Shown in pieces: positions 35,925 through 42,498 of a stretch of 64,000 nt of DNA. This DNA comes from a virus. The stretch spans positions 62,001 through 126,000 of the IMG/VR virus record IMGVR_UViG_3300023174_003901. One strand, written 5' to 3'. The first letter of the stretch is position 1. Each line of letters starts with the position of its first letter. The notes below the pieces were generated by a model that worked only from the letters and a program-made list of their open reading frames with translations, did no database searches and was not told where the DNA came from. The translations under genes and the position numbers were made by a program.

Positions 35925-36688
35925 AATCGTTGAGGTCGGTTGGGTTCACGCCACTCGAATGAGTGACCTGCGGTCATTGAGTCTGTTATATGTTGTGCCC
36001 AGGTTCTTGTTTCTGCACTGACCATAAACTCGGGTAGGATCCGGTCACAGTATTCAATGTGCTCCACAGGAGTAGGATGAAAGTCTCTTGTGCGTGGATC
36101 AAACCCATCTGGTATGCCCGGGCGACTACGCCAGTCAGAATTGAAAACAGTTTCGTAAACACTGGGACGTATCAGACTCAGTGTATCTTTGTAAAGTTCA
36201 GCCACGTCTTGTGTGTAACTGTTGGGATCTTCAGGATTGTGACCCAGGCCGCTGAGTTCATTTGAGTAATGTAACGGAATCATGCTAAGGAATCGATATT
36301 GGCAACCCCAATGCTCCAGCAGGTGTCGCACTGCGGTAATAATGGCCATGTCTCTAATGAAGTAGCCACGTTCACAAGCAAACTGTTCAACCCAACCTTT
36401 GGGATATTGACTGCCTGATGACCAATATACGTTGCCGCCTTCTATCCAACGATTGCCCACATAACGATCTTCTCTGGCGGTATTGGTCCACATGATCAAC
36501 ACAGTATCATCAGTACCGAGATTGTGGCGTTGGTTACATTCCAGTAGATTGTATTGTATAGCAGGGTTGCCTGTGCCACAGATGCCCCAGTTTTCAAACT
36601 GATCGAATTCCTGACCGATCATGTCTGCCCAGGTCGGCCAACGCCAGTATTGTGTAAAACTACAACCAAATGTAAAAAGTCTCCGCAT
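35921..36688 (-). CDS. SGNH/GDSL-like hydrolase
   Basis: 255 aa. Begins MRRLFTFGCSFTQYWRWPTW: the GCSFT element is the catalytic Ser block of phage SGNH hydrolases, and later WGICGTGNPAIQYN supplies the Gly/Asn blocks; HPTPVEHIEYCDRIL holds the Asp/His-type end. May remove acyl or sulphate groups from polysaccharide or act as an esterase. Similar but different protein at 54265. Substrate unknown. Confidence 0.65.
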   Translation of the reverse strand: MRRLFTFGCSFTQYWRWPTWADMIGQEFDQFENWGICGTGNPAIQYNLLECNQRHNLGTDDTVLIMWTNTAREDRYVGNRWIEGGNVYWSSGSQYPKGWVEQFACERGYFIRDMAIITAVRHLLEHWGCQYRFLSMIPLHYSNELSGLGHNPEDPNSYTQDVAELYKDTLSLIRPSVYETVFNSDWRSRPGIPDGFDPRTRDFHPTPVEHIEYCDRILPEFMVSAETRTWAQHITDSMTAGHSFEWREPNRPQRL

Positions 36689-36696
36689 GAAGGTAT

Positions 36697-36939
36697 TTAC
36701 ATTTCTGTTAGTTTAGAGATATCTTGATGCCGGACAACAATCACGTTGCGTACTTGTTGTTCATGCTTGATAGGCAGATCCAAGTGAATGGTCACTTGTG
36801 GCCCGGTGTTGTCAATCACACGATCGTTGCCCACAGTACCAACAAACGGAATCTTGTTCCAGTGTCCAAATACTCTATCGCCAATTTGGTACTTGGCTCG
36901 ATATCCAATGCGTTCAAAATAGTCTGTTTGATTACCCAT
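36697..36939 (-). CDS. Small phage protein (80 aa)
   Basis: I take ATG 36939 (MGNQTDYFERIGYRAKYQIG) since a TTGATT-16-TATAAT promoter ends 7 nt before it; a longer frame crosses that promoter. The protein is beta-rich with GDRVFGHWNKIPFVGTVGND, suggesting a small SH3-like barrel. Leaderless start. Function unknown. Confidence 0.7.
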   Translation of the reverse strand: MGNQTDYFERIGYRAKYQIGDRVFGHWNKIPFVGTVGNDRVIDNTGPQVTIHLDLPIKHEQQVRNVIVVRHQDISKLTEM

Positions 36940-36946
36940 ACAACAT

Positions 36947-36974
36947 ATTATACAGGAATTGTGTAAAAAATCAA
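36947..36974 (-). promoter_or_regulatory. Sigma70-like promoter, leaderless
   Basis: TTGATT, 16-nt spacer, TATAAT; only 7 nt before the ATG of the 80-aa gene. Confidence 0.7.
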
Positions 36975-36988
36975 CGAGTTTGGTAGGA

Positions 36989-37144
36989 CTACTTTCGACG
37001 ACTGCAAGCAGGGTCTTTGCAGACAGTGCTTCGCTTGCGATCACAATCTGGGCAGTCTTTTACTCGCATCCAGTTGATCATGGATTTGGGTATTTCATTT
37101 TTACCGGGTTTTTCCCAACTGTCGCATTTGGCGTTGTATTTCAT
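36989..37144 (-). CDS. Small zinc-ribbon-like protein (51 aa)
   Basis: AAGGAG lies 7 nt before ATG 37144. MKYNAKCDSWEKPGKNEIPK then VKDCPDCDRKRSTVCKDPAC has five Cys, with CxxC and Cx4-7C spacing that could bind zinc. Basic tail. It lies just below the tmRNA terminator. Possibly an RNA- or protein-binding adaptor; not recognised. Confidence 0.65.
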   Translation of the reverse strand: MKYNAKCDSWEKPGKNEIPKSMINWMRVKDCPDCDRKRSTVCKDPACSRRK

Positions 37145-37202
37145 CAATGTCTCCTTGACATACATATACAACGCCATAGCCCTACAAAGGGTTTACATAG
37201 TC

Positions 37203-37230
37203 AAAAAAATAGGCTCCGAAGAGCCTATTT
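37203..37230 (-). terminator. Terminator of permuted tmRNA
   Basis: AATAGGCTC / GAGCCTATT stem with UUCG loop followed by TTTTTT on the minus strand; ends the tmRNA coding piece. Confidence 0.9.
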
Positions 37231-37272
37231 TGGTGGTTTCTGTTACGAGGTATTTCCTACCCTAGGCGGCTG

Positions 37273-37305
37273 TTAAGCGGCCAATGCGAACTGTTCGTCG
37301 TTTGC
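37273..37305 (-). other. tmRNA proteolysis-tag reading frame
   Basis: Codes A-N-D-E-Q-F-A-L-A-A then stop; ends in the LAA degron used by ClpXP. Differs by one residue from the ANDERFALAA tag of betaproteobacteria. Confidence 0.9.
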
Positions 37306-37411
37306 TTTTACGTTTTTTGTTGTCTTCGGCCAGGAACTCCCAACCCTACGGCTTCCACATTGCCGAGCGCCATTACCCCTACTCTTTGCCCTGTCGAAAC
37401 TATGCAGGCCC

Positions 37412-37504
37412 ATCAAAAAAAGAAATGTAATATGATGACAAATATTAATAGTGTTATTACTACTACATCACATGTTCTACATTTGTCCATAACATATCCT
37501 CTTT
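37412..37504 (-). other. Intervening segment of permuted tmRNA
   Basis: About 93 nt, AT-rich, between the CCA end and the 5' end of the coding piece. Expected to be excised to give two RNA pieces. Length and exact ends are inferred. Confidence 0.6.
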
Positions 37505-37579
37505 TGGTGGACCTGGGGGGATTCGCACCCCCGTCCAGAACACTTTTCTTGATAACAGTTTACGCTGTTTGAGTATTTA

Positions 37580-37873
37580 TTATTGATAAATCACTACGTC
37601 TTGGAAGTCTTCACCGTTGACACAGAGTGCGTATTCACGTTTGGCATTATAGCCTTTCTTTAGCACAACCATACCGTCTGCTGTGGTAAAGATTACTTTG
37701 GTACCAATGGTCATACGACCTAGACCCAATTCTCTACGCTCAAATTCAGGATCGTTCATGATCTTGCCACTGCCAAAATCAATACCGTTGTAAACAGCAG
37801 GCACTCGCTCGCCGTTGACCAATAGTACGTATTGGCTGTTTTTGACTAACTTGCTAGGGATAATCTTACGCAT
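37580..37873 (-). CDS. Small phage protein (97 aa)
   Basis: AGGAAACAG precedes the ATG. Beta-rich with repeated strand pairs: QYVLLVNGERVPAVYNGIDF and TKVIFTTADGMVVLKKGYNA. No known domain. It ends just above the tmRNA acceptor piece and may share its transcript, driven by TTGACC-18-TATAAT. Confidence 0.7.
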   Translation of the reverse strand: MRKIIPSKLVKNSQYVLLVNGERVPAVYNGIDFGSGKIMNDPEFERRELGLGRMTIGTKVIFTTADGMVVLKKGYNAKREYALCVNGEDFQDVVIYQ

Positions 37874-37903
37874 GGCTGTTTCCTTTTGTGTTGCTAAGTC
37901 ATA

Positions 37904-37933
37904 ATTATAGCATATGAACCATTAAATGGTCAA
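37904..37933 (-). promoter_or_regulatory. Sigma70 promoter, likely also serving tmRNA
   Basis: TTGACC, 18-nt spacer, TATAAT preceded by TGC (extended -10). Drives the 97-aa gene and, with no other promoter seen, probably the tmRNA. Confidence 0.75.
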
Positions 37934-37935
37934 AC

Positions 37936-37961
37936 GGAAAAAAGTAATACTCAAGTATTAC
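37936..37961 (-). terminator. Terminator of 37973-38638 gene
   Basis: GTAATAC-TTGA-GTATTAC perfect stem, followed by TTTTTTCC on the minus strand. Confidence 0.85.
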
Positions 37962-37972
37962 ATGCTACATTT

Positions 37973-38638
37973 TTAGTTGCCAGCCCAAGGGTCATTAAAT
38001 ACCGGAATCCATCCTCGATACATGGTGTTTGAAGCAATGTCTAAATCGTCTACATTGTGCTCGCTACCAACTAGTTCACGAGCATCCTCTAGAGATTTAT
38101 ACACTTGACGTACACCAGGCCCGTATTTTTGGTCAAAAAATTCTTGGTTATTTTGCGTTTGCCAAAAGTCCCGATTTGGATCATACTTGGGACCTAGTTT
38201 GGTTGTTTTGTTTAAGAAAGGAATATTGACAGGTTCGGGTGACAGTTTCTCGGTGGGAATCATAATCCAATCACTTTTGCCTACCCGCACAGTACGGACC
38301 GGACCAAATCTCGGAAAATGTCGTCGGATGGCTGGATCTTGTATTTTAGCAACGAAATTCACAAATTCAACTGGATTACTTGTGTCCTCTCTAGATCCGG
38401 GTGTGTTTTTTTTGTAAAATTTTATTACCTGATTATTTTTTTCCGCCACCACAGCATAACTACCTTTGCCTAGTGTGTTCCATCCACGCTCACGCAAGAA
38501 GTTAACTATTTCATCTTTTTCTCCGGGCCACACGCCTTGGACCCTACCTGCCGCTGGTGTCTGGACCAGGGAACTTGGGTTGGCTATCTCATTTAATACA
38601 TTAATATTAGACTCGGTGAAGATTTCTTTAAAACGCAT
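37973..38638 (-). CDS. Hypothetical protein with kinase-like Gly loop (221 aa)
   Basis: ATG 38638 (MRFKEIFTE) is chosen because the sequence upstream codes a different small protein in another frame (38646-38825). The centre has TLGKGSYAVVAEKNNQVIKF, which resembles the Gly-rich loop and Lys of protein-kinase folds (LGxGxYxxV...VIK). No HRD/DFG motif is seen, so catalysis is doubtful. AATAAATAC lies just upstream, a late-box-like sequence. Confidence 0.6.
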   Translation of the reverse strand: MRFKEIFTESNINVLNEIANPSSLVQTPAAGRVQGVWPGEKDEIVNFLRERGWNTLGKGSYAVVAEKNNQVIKFYKKNTPGSREDTSNPVEFVNFVAKIQDPAIRRHFPRFGPVRTVRVGKSDWIMIPTEKLSPEPVNIPFLNKTTKLGPKYDPNRDFWQTQNNQEFFDQKYGPGVRQVYKSLEDARELVGSEHNVDDLDIASNTMYRGWIPVFNDPWAGN

Positions 38639-38645
38639 GTAGTAT

Positions 38646-38825
38646 TTATTTGGTGCTGAGATGACACGACGCCACAATCTGTTTGTTTTGGGCCCGGAAC
38701 TCTTCACGTTTCTGGACTCGGGCCTGCTCGCATTCTGCTTGGGTTTTGAACTTGGCTTGTTCGCCATACTCAGGCACTGGCCCTAGCACACTAAACGATA
38801 ATACCCAGATCAATGTCCGGCTCAT
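38646..38825 (-). CDS. Small exported protein (59 aa)
   Basis: Short ORF: ATG 38825 with AGGAA 8 nt upstream and CATAAATA before it. MSRTLIWVLSFSVLGPVPEY is a probable signal peptide or anchor. The mature part FKTQAECEQARVQKREEFRA...IVASCHLS has two Cys in the A-x-C-E-x-A-R ... C pattern of small secreted phage proteins, likely a disulphide pair in the periplasm. Stop lies 8 nt before the next ATG. Confidence 0.65.
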   Translation of the reverse strand: MSRTLIWVLSFSVLGPVPEYGEQAKFKTQAECEQARVQKREEFRAQNKQIVASCHLSTK

Positions 38826-38850
38826 AGCAAATTCCTAATTGTGATATTTA

Positions 38851-38926
38851 TGGTGCCCCCTCCAGGTTACGCTCCTGGCTTTCAGGATTTTCAGTCCTGC
38901 ACTTTCACTAGATTAGTTTAAGGGGC
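38851..38926 (-). tRNA. tRNA-Phe(GAA)
   Basis: Acceptor GCCCCTT/AGGGGGC, anticodon stem CAGGA/TCCTG with loop CTGAAAA, encoded CCA. D-arm is irregular. Confidence 0.9.
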
Positions 38927-38929
38927 AAC

Positions 38930-39004
38930 TGGCGGGTCCTGCAGGAATCGAACCCACATCTCCAAGTTCGAAGCATGGCATTCTATCCATTGAACTAAAG
39001 ACCC
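38930..39004 (-). tRNA. tRNA-Arg(TCG)
   Basis: Acceptor GGGTCTT/AGGACCC, loop CTTCGAA with TCG anticodon, T-loop TTCGATT, G73 and encoded CCA. One stem mismatch (T-T) in the anticodon arm. Confidence 0.9.
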
Positions 39005-39012
39005 ATAAGTAA

Positions 39013-39717
39013 ATGATGACAGAATTCATATACACCTTAATCGCAACACACATCACCATAGCATGTGTTACACTGTACCTGCATCGCGGACAAGCACATC
39101 GATCAGTGACGTTTCATCCTGTGATCGAACACTTTATGCGAGCCTGGCTATGGCTCACAACAGGCATGGTCACCAAGCAATGGGTGGCCATACACCGCAA
39201 GCATCACAGATACAGTGATCGAGCCGGTGACCCACACTCACCACATGTGTATGGGATTGGGCAGGTATTTTTTAAAGGAGCGATGTTATATCATGCGGCA
39301 TCAAAAGATAAAGATATGGTTAGTACATATGGTCGTGGCACTCCTGCTGATTGGGTGGAGCGCAACATATACACTCCTCACAGTAGACTTGGCATTGGCC
39401 TGGTCCTTGTGTTCAACACCTTGATATTTGGTTGGTGGGGTATACTCGTCTGGGGCATTCAAATGATCTGGATTCCACTCTGGGCCGCGGGAGTTATCAA
39501 CGGCCTAGGTCATTGGGCAGGATATAGGAACGGAGAAACTCGTGATCTCAGTCGTAATCTTGTGCCTTGGGGCATTGTGGTTGGCGGTGAGGAACTACAC
39601 AACAATCATCACCTGGATCCGGCTAGTGCTCGCCTTAGTAGGCGTTGGTGGGAGTTTGACATAGGTTGGATGTATATCTGCATCTTTAAGAACCTAAGAT
39701 TGGCCACTGTCAAATAA
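39013..39717 (+). CDS. Fatty acid desaturase (delta-9 acyl type)
   Basis: 234 aa. Three His boxes in order: HRGQAHR, HRKHH and HNNHH, as in membrane diiron acyl desaturases; hydrophobic segments lie between them (FIYTLIATHITIACVTLYL and LVLVFNTLIFGWWGILVW). It would introduce double bonds in membrane acyl chains. It is the only large plus-strand gene between the tRNA genes, which run minus, and its stop abuts a tRNA. CATAAGTA upstream may be a late box. Likely alters host membrane fluidity late in infection. Confidence 0.9.
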   Translation: MMTEFIYTLIATHITIACVTLYLHRGQAHRSVTFHPVIEHFMRAWLWLTTGMVTKQWVAIHRKHHRYSDRAGDPHSPHVYGIGQVFFKGAMLYHAASKDKDMVSTYGRGTPADWVERNIYTPHSRLGIGLVLVFNTLIFGWWGILVWGIQMIWIPLWAAGVINGLGHWAGYRNGETRDLSRNLVPWGIVVGGEELHNNHHLDPASARLSRRWWEFDIGWMYICIFKNLRLATVK

Positions 39718-39718
39718 T

Positions 39719-39792
39719 TGGTGCTCTCACCGGGTAACGATCCTGGGTTTCTACATTACCAATGTAGTGTAATGCCTTTATACTATGAGAGC
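39719..39792 (-). tRNA. tRNA-Thr(GGT)
   Basis: Acceptor GCTCTCA/TGAGAGC, anticodon stem CTACA/TGTAG, loop TTGGTAA, encoded CCA. Directly follows the desaturase stop on the opposite strand. Confidence 0.9.
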
Positions 39793-39800
39793 AATGAAAT

Positions 39801-39982
39801 AAAGAAAGCACTACCTGATGTTTAAGGGTGCGGAATACATGTCTGCACTCCCTTCCCTCCAGCAACATGACACGACTGTGACTGGCAGTCTACCGCGGCT
39901 TTCGCCCGTTCAGAGGCGCTGGATCTAATAAGGTCCCTGGTAGTTAGGCCCATAGTCAATGAGTTTCTAACACGCTTTCTTT
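39801..39982 (-). other. Spacer closed by 9-bp inverted repeat
   Basis: AAAGAAAGC (39801) pairs with GCTTTCTTT (39974), enclosing 164 nt with no gene. An extra hairpin GCGGGAT-ATT-ATCCCGC follows at 39995-40011 beside tRNA-Ser. Possibly a structured RNA or processing element. Confidence 0.45.
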
Positions 39983-40017
39983 ACTCAACTTGGAGCGGGA
40001 TATTATCCCGCATTGCT

Positions 40018-40107
40018 TGGCGGAACGTTAGGGAGTCGAACCCTATCAGCGGCTCGTCACCACCGCGGGATTAGCAATCCCGTGCCTTACCATCCGGCCC
40101 ACGTTCC
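40018..40107 (-). tRNA. tRNA-Ser(GCT)
   Basis: Acceptor GGAACGT/ACGTTCC, anticodon stem CGGGA/TCCCG with GCT, long variable arm, encoded CCA. Confidence 0.92.
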
Positions 40108-40115
40108 TCTATGTA

Positions 40116-40144
40116 ATTATACTGCAATCAATCTCTGTTGTCAA
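40116..40144 (-). promoter_or_regulatory. Sigma70 promoter for tRNA-Ser(GCT)
   Basis: TTGACA, 17-nt spacer, TATAAT, just upstream of the tRNA-Ser gene. Confidence 0.85.
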
Positions 40145-40147
40145 TTC

Positions 40148-40223
40148 TGGAGCGGAAGGCGAGATTCGAACTCGTCTATTTCAGTTTGGAAGACTGACGT
40201 GTAACCCAAAACACTTCATCCGC
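40148..40223 (-). tRNA. tRNA-Gly(TCC)
   Basis: Anticodon stem TCAGT/ACTGA, loop CTTCCAA, T-loop TTCGAAT, encoded CCA; one acceptor mismatch (T-T). Confidence 0.9.
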
Positions 40224-40230
40224 GGTTGTT

Positions 40231-40707
40231 CTATGCTGCCTTGCTCAGTACCCAGTCAAGTCTGTCTGCGGCATAACTTGCGGCAAACGCTCGAGGTTTG
40301 ACCATGGGGATCACATTGCAAGTGCCTTTGATGTAGCCAATGGCTTGATTGACCACTATACTAGACTTGTGCATTTGATCAGGGTTAATGTCAAGGTGAA
40401 CTTCTACTAGTCGATCTTCCAGCACATCTGCCAGGCGCTGAAACAATTCACTTACCTTGTACACTTCGTTCATGAGTCTCATGCTGGGTCTATCGCTACG
40501 TTGATCCCAGTCTTGTTCTCTCACAACTTCTCCAAAGATTTTGCAACCATGGCAACTGTCAATGTGTACCACAACGGCCAGAGCATAGTCAGCGTACCAA
40601 CGTCCATTGACTTTGACACGTTCACTATCACAGCCGAGGTAAACAGCAGTTTCTGGACTTTGTGCATCAATATAGGCTTTGACTTGGTCTAGATCAAGTT
40701 TTTTCAT
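40231..40707 (-). CDS. RNase H-like protein of YkuK/DUF458 type
   Basis: 158 aa. VYLGCDSERVK is the first acidic strand of an RNase H-like fold; HLDINPDQMHKSSIVVNQAI and VKPRAFAASYAADRLDW are the conserved blocks of this family, whose D and H residues resemble a nuclease centre. Likely acts on RNA or DNA, function not proved. A TATAAATA box lies 14 nt before the ATG, so it may be expressed late, unlike its tRNA neighbours. Confidence 0.8.
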   Translation of the reverse strand: MKKLDLDQVKAYIDAQSPETAVYLGCDSERVKVNGRWYADYALAVVVHIDSCHGCKIFGEVVREQDWDQRSDRPSMRLMNEVYKVSELFQRLADVLEDRLVEVHLDINPDQMHKSSIVVNQAIGYIKGTCNVIPMVKPRAFAASYAADRLDWVLSKAA

Positions 40708-40720
40708 ATTTGCTTTCTTT

Positions 40721-40728
40721 TATTTATA
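40721..40728 (-). promoter_or_regulatory. T4-late-type promoter TATAAATA
   Basis: Exact TATAAATA on the minus strand, 13 nt before the YkuK-like gene. T4 late promoters have this sequence as -10 with no -35. Confidence 0.6.
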
Positions 40729-40731
40729 GAG

Positions 40732-40806
40732 TGGTCCGGCTAGCAGGAATCGAACCCACATTCATCGGGTAGAAGCCGACGGTATTATCCATTATACTAT
40801 AGCCAG
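40732..40806 (-). tRNA. tRNA-Arg(TCT)
   Basis: Acceptor CTGGCTA/TAGCCGG, anticodon stem with TCT in loop CTTCTAC, T-loop TTCGAAT, encoded CCA. Confidence 0.9.
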
Positions 40807-40819
40807 AATAAATAGGATT

Positions 40820-41023
40820 ATGAGATTTGACAACGAACACGGCATTGAAGCATTGTACCAAGTGGCTGCCGAGGGGGTGTATCAAGAACACTGGTTCTCT
40901 ACTGTACGCAGAGACTTTGTGATTGATCCTCAGTTGATAAATCCCCTACGTGAATTTTGTTTAGACACTACATGGTGCAAGCACCCGGAGTCGAACCGGG
41001 ATGCCATAAGCGGTGAATTTTAA
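40820..41023 (+). CDS. Small ORF running antisense into tRNA-Leu
   Basis: MRFDNEHGIEALYQVAAEGV and YQEHWFSTVRRDFVID look protein-like. AGGA is 4 nt before the ATG and AATAAATA before that. The last 18 codons are antisense to tRNA-Leu, so the C-terminus is unlikely to be conserved. Real coding status uncertain. Confidence 0.4.
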   Translation: MRFDNEHGIEALYQVAAEGVYQEHWFSTVRRDFVIDPQLINPLREFCLDTTWCKHPESNRDAISGEF

Positions 41024-41056
41024 GTCCACTGGGTCTGCCGATTCCCCCATGCTTGC
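40973..41056 (-). tRNA. tRNA-Leu(TAA)
   Basis: Acceptor GCAAGCA/TGCTTGC, anticodon stem GTGGA/TTCAC, loop CTTAAAA, long variable arm, encoded CCA. Confidence 0.92.
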
Positions 41057-41059
41057 AAT

Positions 41060-41135
41060 TGGTCTCCGATGAGAGATTTGAACTCCCGCTTCATGGTCCC
41101 AAACCACGGGTACTGCCAGGCTATACTAATCGGAG
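41060..41135 (-). tRNA. tRNA-Pro(TGG)
   Basis: Acceptor CTCCGAT/ATCGGAG, anticodon loop TTTGGGA, encoded CCA. Its first 10 nt overlap the end of the 82-aa membrane gene. Confidence 0.9.
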
Positions 41136-41374
41136 TTGATTCTTTGCTTGATCCACATGCCAAACAACGTGCCACAGTAGGCACCTAGCAGGGCTGGAAT
41201 CAAGGCCCAATGATCTGCTGTGTAGTTGATCACCGCCACACTGGCAGTAAAGGTCACTGCTACTGACCACCATGCGGCCATCATTGGGCGATTGTCTTGT
41301 ATTGATCTCACAAAGTATACGTAGATCAAGTCAGTGGCAAATACTGCAAAAAAAGTCACAACATAATCTAGCAT
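41126..41374 (-). CDS. Small membrane protein (82 aa)
   Basis: Three predicted hydrophobic segments: LDYVVTFFAVFATDLIYVYF (~2-22), AAWWSVAVTFTASVAVINYT and ALIPALLGAYCGTLFGMWI; charged C-terminus KQRINSD. Stop lies inside tRNA-Pro. Weak AGAAAG ribosome site. Likely inner-membrane protein; role unknown. Confidence 0.6.
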   Translation of the reverse strand: MLDYVVTFFAVFATDLIYVYFVRSIQDNRPMMAAWWSVAVTFTASVAVINYTADHWALIPALLGAYCGTLFGMWIKQRINSD

Positions 41375-41388
41375 ACAAACTTTCTAGA

Positions 41389-41462
41389 TGGTGCCCCTAG
41401 AGAGAATCGAACTCCCGTCCTCGGATTACAAAACCGATGTTCTGCCATTTAACTATAGGGGC
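41389..41462 (-). tRNA. tRNA-Thr(TGT)
   Basis: Acceptor GCCCCTA/TAGGGGC, loop TTTGTAA with TGT, T-loop TTCGATT, encoded CCA. Confidence 0.92.
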
Positions 41463-41466
41463 TGAT

Positions 41467-41540
41467 TGGATGCGGGGGACAGATTCGAACTGCCGATGCA
41501 CCTGGCTTATGAGACCGGTGTGGTGACCTCCCTCCCCGCG
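41467..41540 (-). tRNA. tRNA-Met(CAT), initiator-like
   Basis: CGCGGGG 5' strand with C1-A72 mismatch as in tRNA-fMet, and loop CTCATAA. Two G-C and one G-T pair next to the loop. D-arm is irregular. Encoded CCA. Confidence 0.75.
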
Positions 41541-41544
41541 GTAA

Positions 41545-41697
41545 TTAACTTGGAATAATATGTGGAATATACGGAACTGCTCTTGGACCACCGTATTGTT
41601 GTTCAAAAAGTTTTTTAGCCTCTTGCGGTGTTGCCGCATAGATACGCTTCTTTTCTTCACCTTGTGGTGTTCTCACAGTTGTTTCATACATTGGCAT
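41545..41697 (-). CDS. Small protein (50 aa) between tRNA genes
   Basis: AGGAG 6 nt before the ATG. MPMYETTVRTPQGEEKKRIY then AATPQEAKKLFEQQYGGPRA, compact and soluble; GTPQEA-like motif resembles small DUF-type phage proteins that bind nucleic acid. Own promoter-like TTGACG-15-TATAAT. Stop is 4 nt before tRNA-Met. Function unknown. Confidence 0.7.
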   Translation of the reverse strand: MPMYETTVRTPQGEEKKRIYAATPQEAKKLFEQQYGGPRAVPYIPHIIPS

Positions 41698-41737
41698 ATA
41701 ATTCTCCTAATATAATGCTCTGCGTCCCTCGGCGGTA

Positions 41738-41764
41738 ATTATATCGCATCAGAAATTTCGTCAA
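41738..41764 (-). promoter_or_regulatory. Sigma70-like promoter, 15-nt spacer
   Basis: TTGACG, 15 nt, TATAAT upstream of the 50-aa gene. Spacing is short, so strength is uncertain. Confidence 0.5.
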
Positions 41765-41767
41765 GTT

Positions 41768-41851
41768 GCCCCAACTAGTCTATTCATCACGCACGACCTC
41801 CACCCGCTTCCCGACAGGGACCGTTCTCGTATTGCTAACGCCGGTTGAGGC
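41768..41851 (-). other. Structured spacer with 8-bp inverted repeat
   Basis: GCCCCAAC (41768) pairs with GTTGAGGC (41844); in the 41850-41950 stretch further hairpins GAAGA-ttcaac-TCTTC and CCAG-tgacg-CTGG occur. No ORF of note in 41765-41959. Confidence 0.35.
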
Positions 41852-41959
41852 TAGACCGCAGTATTGCTACTGTGAAGATTCAACTCTTCAGAACCGCCCG
41901 TGTGTGTCATCACACTTCTCATCCTCCGGGACCAGAGTATCCAGTGACGCTGGAACGTT

Positions 41960-42037
41960 TGGAGCACTGGGCTGGATTTGAACCAGCGACTTTACGGATT
42001 TGCAATCCGTTGCATTGGACCTCTCTGCCACCAGTGC
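41960..42037 (-). tRNA. tRNA-Cys(GCA)
   Basis: Acceptor GCACTGG/CCAGTGC, anticodon stem ACGGA/TCCGT, loop TTGCAAA, encoded CCA. Confidence 0.92.
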
Positions 42038-42056
42038 GTTGTTTCTATTTACATGT

Positions 42057-42085
42057 ATTATACACAATTATCTATTGTGTGTCAA
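42057..42085 (-). promoter_or_regulatory. Sigma70 promoter for tRNA-Cys
   Basis: TTGACA, 17-nt spacer, TATAAT. Confidence 0.85.
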
Positions 42086-42159
42086 TGGTACCTCGTGACA
42101 GAATCGAACTGCCGTAACCGCCGTGTAAAGACGGAGTTCTACCATTAAACTAACGAGGC
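42086..42159 (-). tRNA. tRNA-Val(TAC)
   Basis: Acceptor GCCTCGT/ACGAGGT, anticodon stem CCGTC/GGCGG, loop TTTACAC with TAC, encoded CCA. Confidence 0.85.
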
Positions 42160-42162
42160 AAG

Positions 42163-42250
42163 TGGTGGAGGTAGATGGATTTGAACCACCGAGGCCCCGT
42201 AGGGCGCAGGATTTACAGTCCCGTGCAATCGACCGCTATGCGATACCTCC
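42163..42250 (-). tRNA. tRNA-Tyr(GTA)
   Basis: Acceptor GGAGGTA/TACCTCC, loop CTGTAAA, long variable arm, encoded CCA. Confidence 0.92.
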
Positions 42251-42258
42251 GAATTTTT

Positions 42259-42333
42259 TGGTGGACCGTCCTGGGTTCGAACCGGGGACTGAGGCTTGCA
42301 AAGCCACTGTGTTCCCAACTATACCAACAGCCC
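42259..42333 (-). tRNA. tRNA-Ala(TGC)
   Basis: Acceptor GGGCTGT/ACGGTCC, loop TTTGCAA, T-loop TTCGAAC, encoded CCA. Confidence 0.9.
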
Positions 42334-42340
42334 AAATTTT

Positions 42341-42414
42341 TGGCGACTCGTGATGGAATCGAACCACCGCTAGAAGTTTTGGAGACTTCCGCACTGCCAC
42401 TATACTAACGAGCC
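42341..42414 (-). tRNA. tRNA-Trp(CCA)
   Basis: Acceptor GGCTCGT/ACGAGTC, stem GAAGT/ACTTC, loop CTCCAAA, G73, encoded CCA. Confidence 0.92.
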
Positions 42415-42420
42415 ATATCT

Positions 42421-42498
42421 TGGTGCCCTAGGAGAGACTCGAACTCTCAAAACCTGGTTTCTAAGACCAGTACGTATACCAAATTCCGTCACCAGGGC
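42421..42498 (-). tRNA. tRNA-Leu(TAG)
   Basis: Acceptor GCCCTGG/CTAGGGC, stem CTGGT/ACCAG, loop CTTAGAA, encoded CCA. Confidence 0.92.

Larger units (their letters stand above)
37235..37575 (-). ncRNA. ssrA: Circularly permuted two-piece tmRNA
   Basis: In transcription order the acceptor piece comes first: T-arm GGGGG-TGCGAAT-CCCCC then CAGGTCC-ACCA (CCA end at 37505). About 93 nt later the coding piece begins GGGCCTG (37411-37405), which pairs with CAGGTCC over 7 bp, followed by TTTCGACAGGG as in bacterial tmRNA 5' ends. GCA at 37305 starts the tag ANDEQFALAA ending TAA (37273). A stem CAGGGC/GTTCTG also pairs between the pieces. Terminator follows. tmRNA rescues stalled ribosomes; the permuted form needs removal of the intervening segment. 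Outer limits are approximate. Confidence 0.9.

Noticed and set aside
36940-37044. Extended start of the 80-aa gene
   Set aside because: It would cross the TTGATT-TATAAT promoter and gives a Cys-rich stretch unlike the rest.
38639-38767. N-terminal extension of the kinase-like gene to 38767
   Set aside because: The other frame codes a better small exported protein with ribosome site; extension looks like a shadow.
41766-41981. Plus-strand 71-aa frame in the tRNA spacer
   Set aside because: Runs over a structured spacer and antisense into tRNA-Cys; no ribosome site and odd composition.
42086-42159. Reading this tRNA as an ochre suppressor (TTA anticodon)
   Set aside because: A 5-bp stem CCGTC/GGCGG places TAC as anticodon, so it is tRNA-Val.
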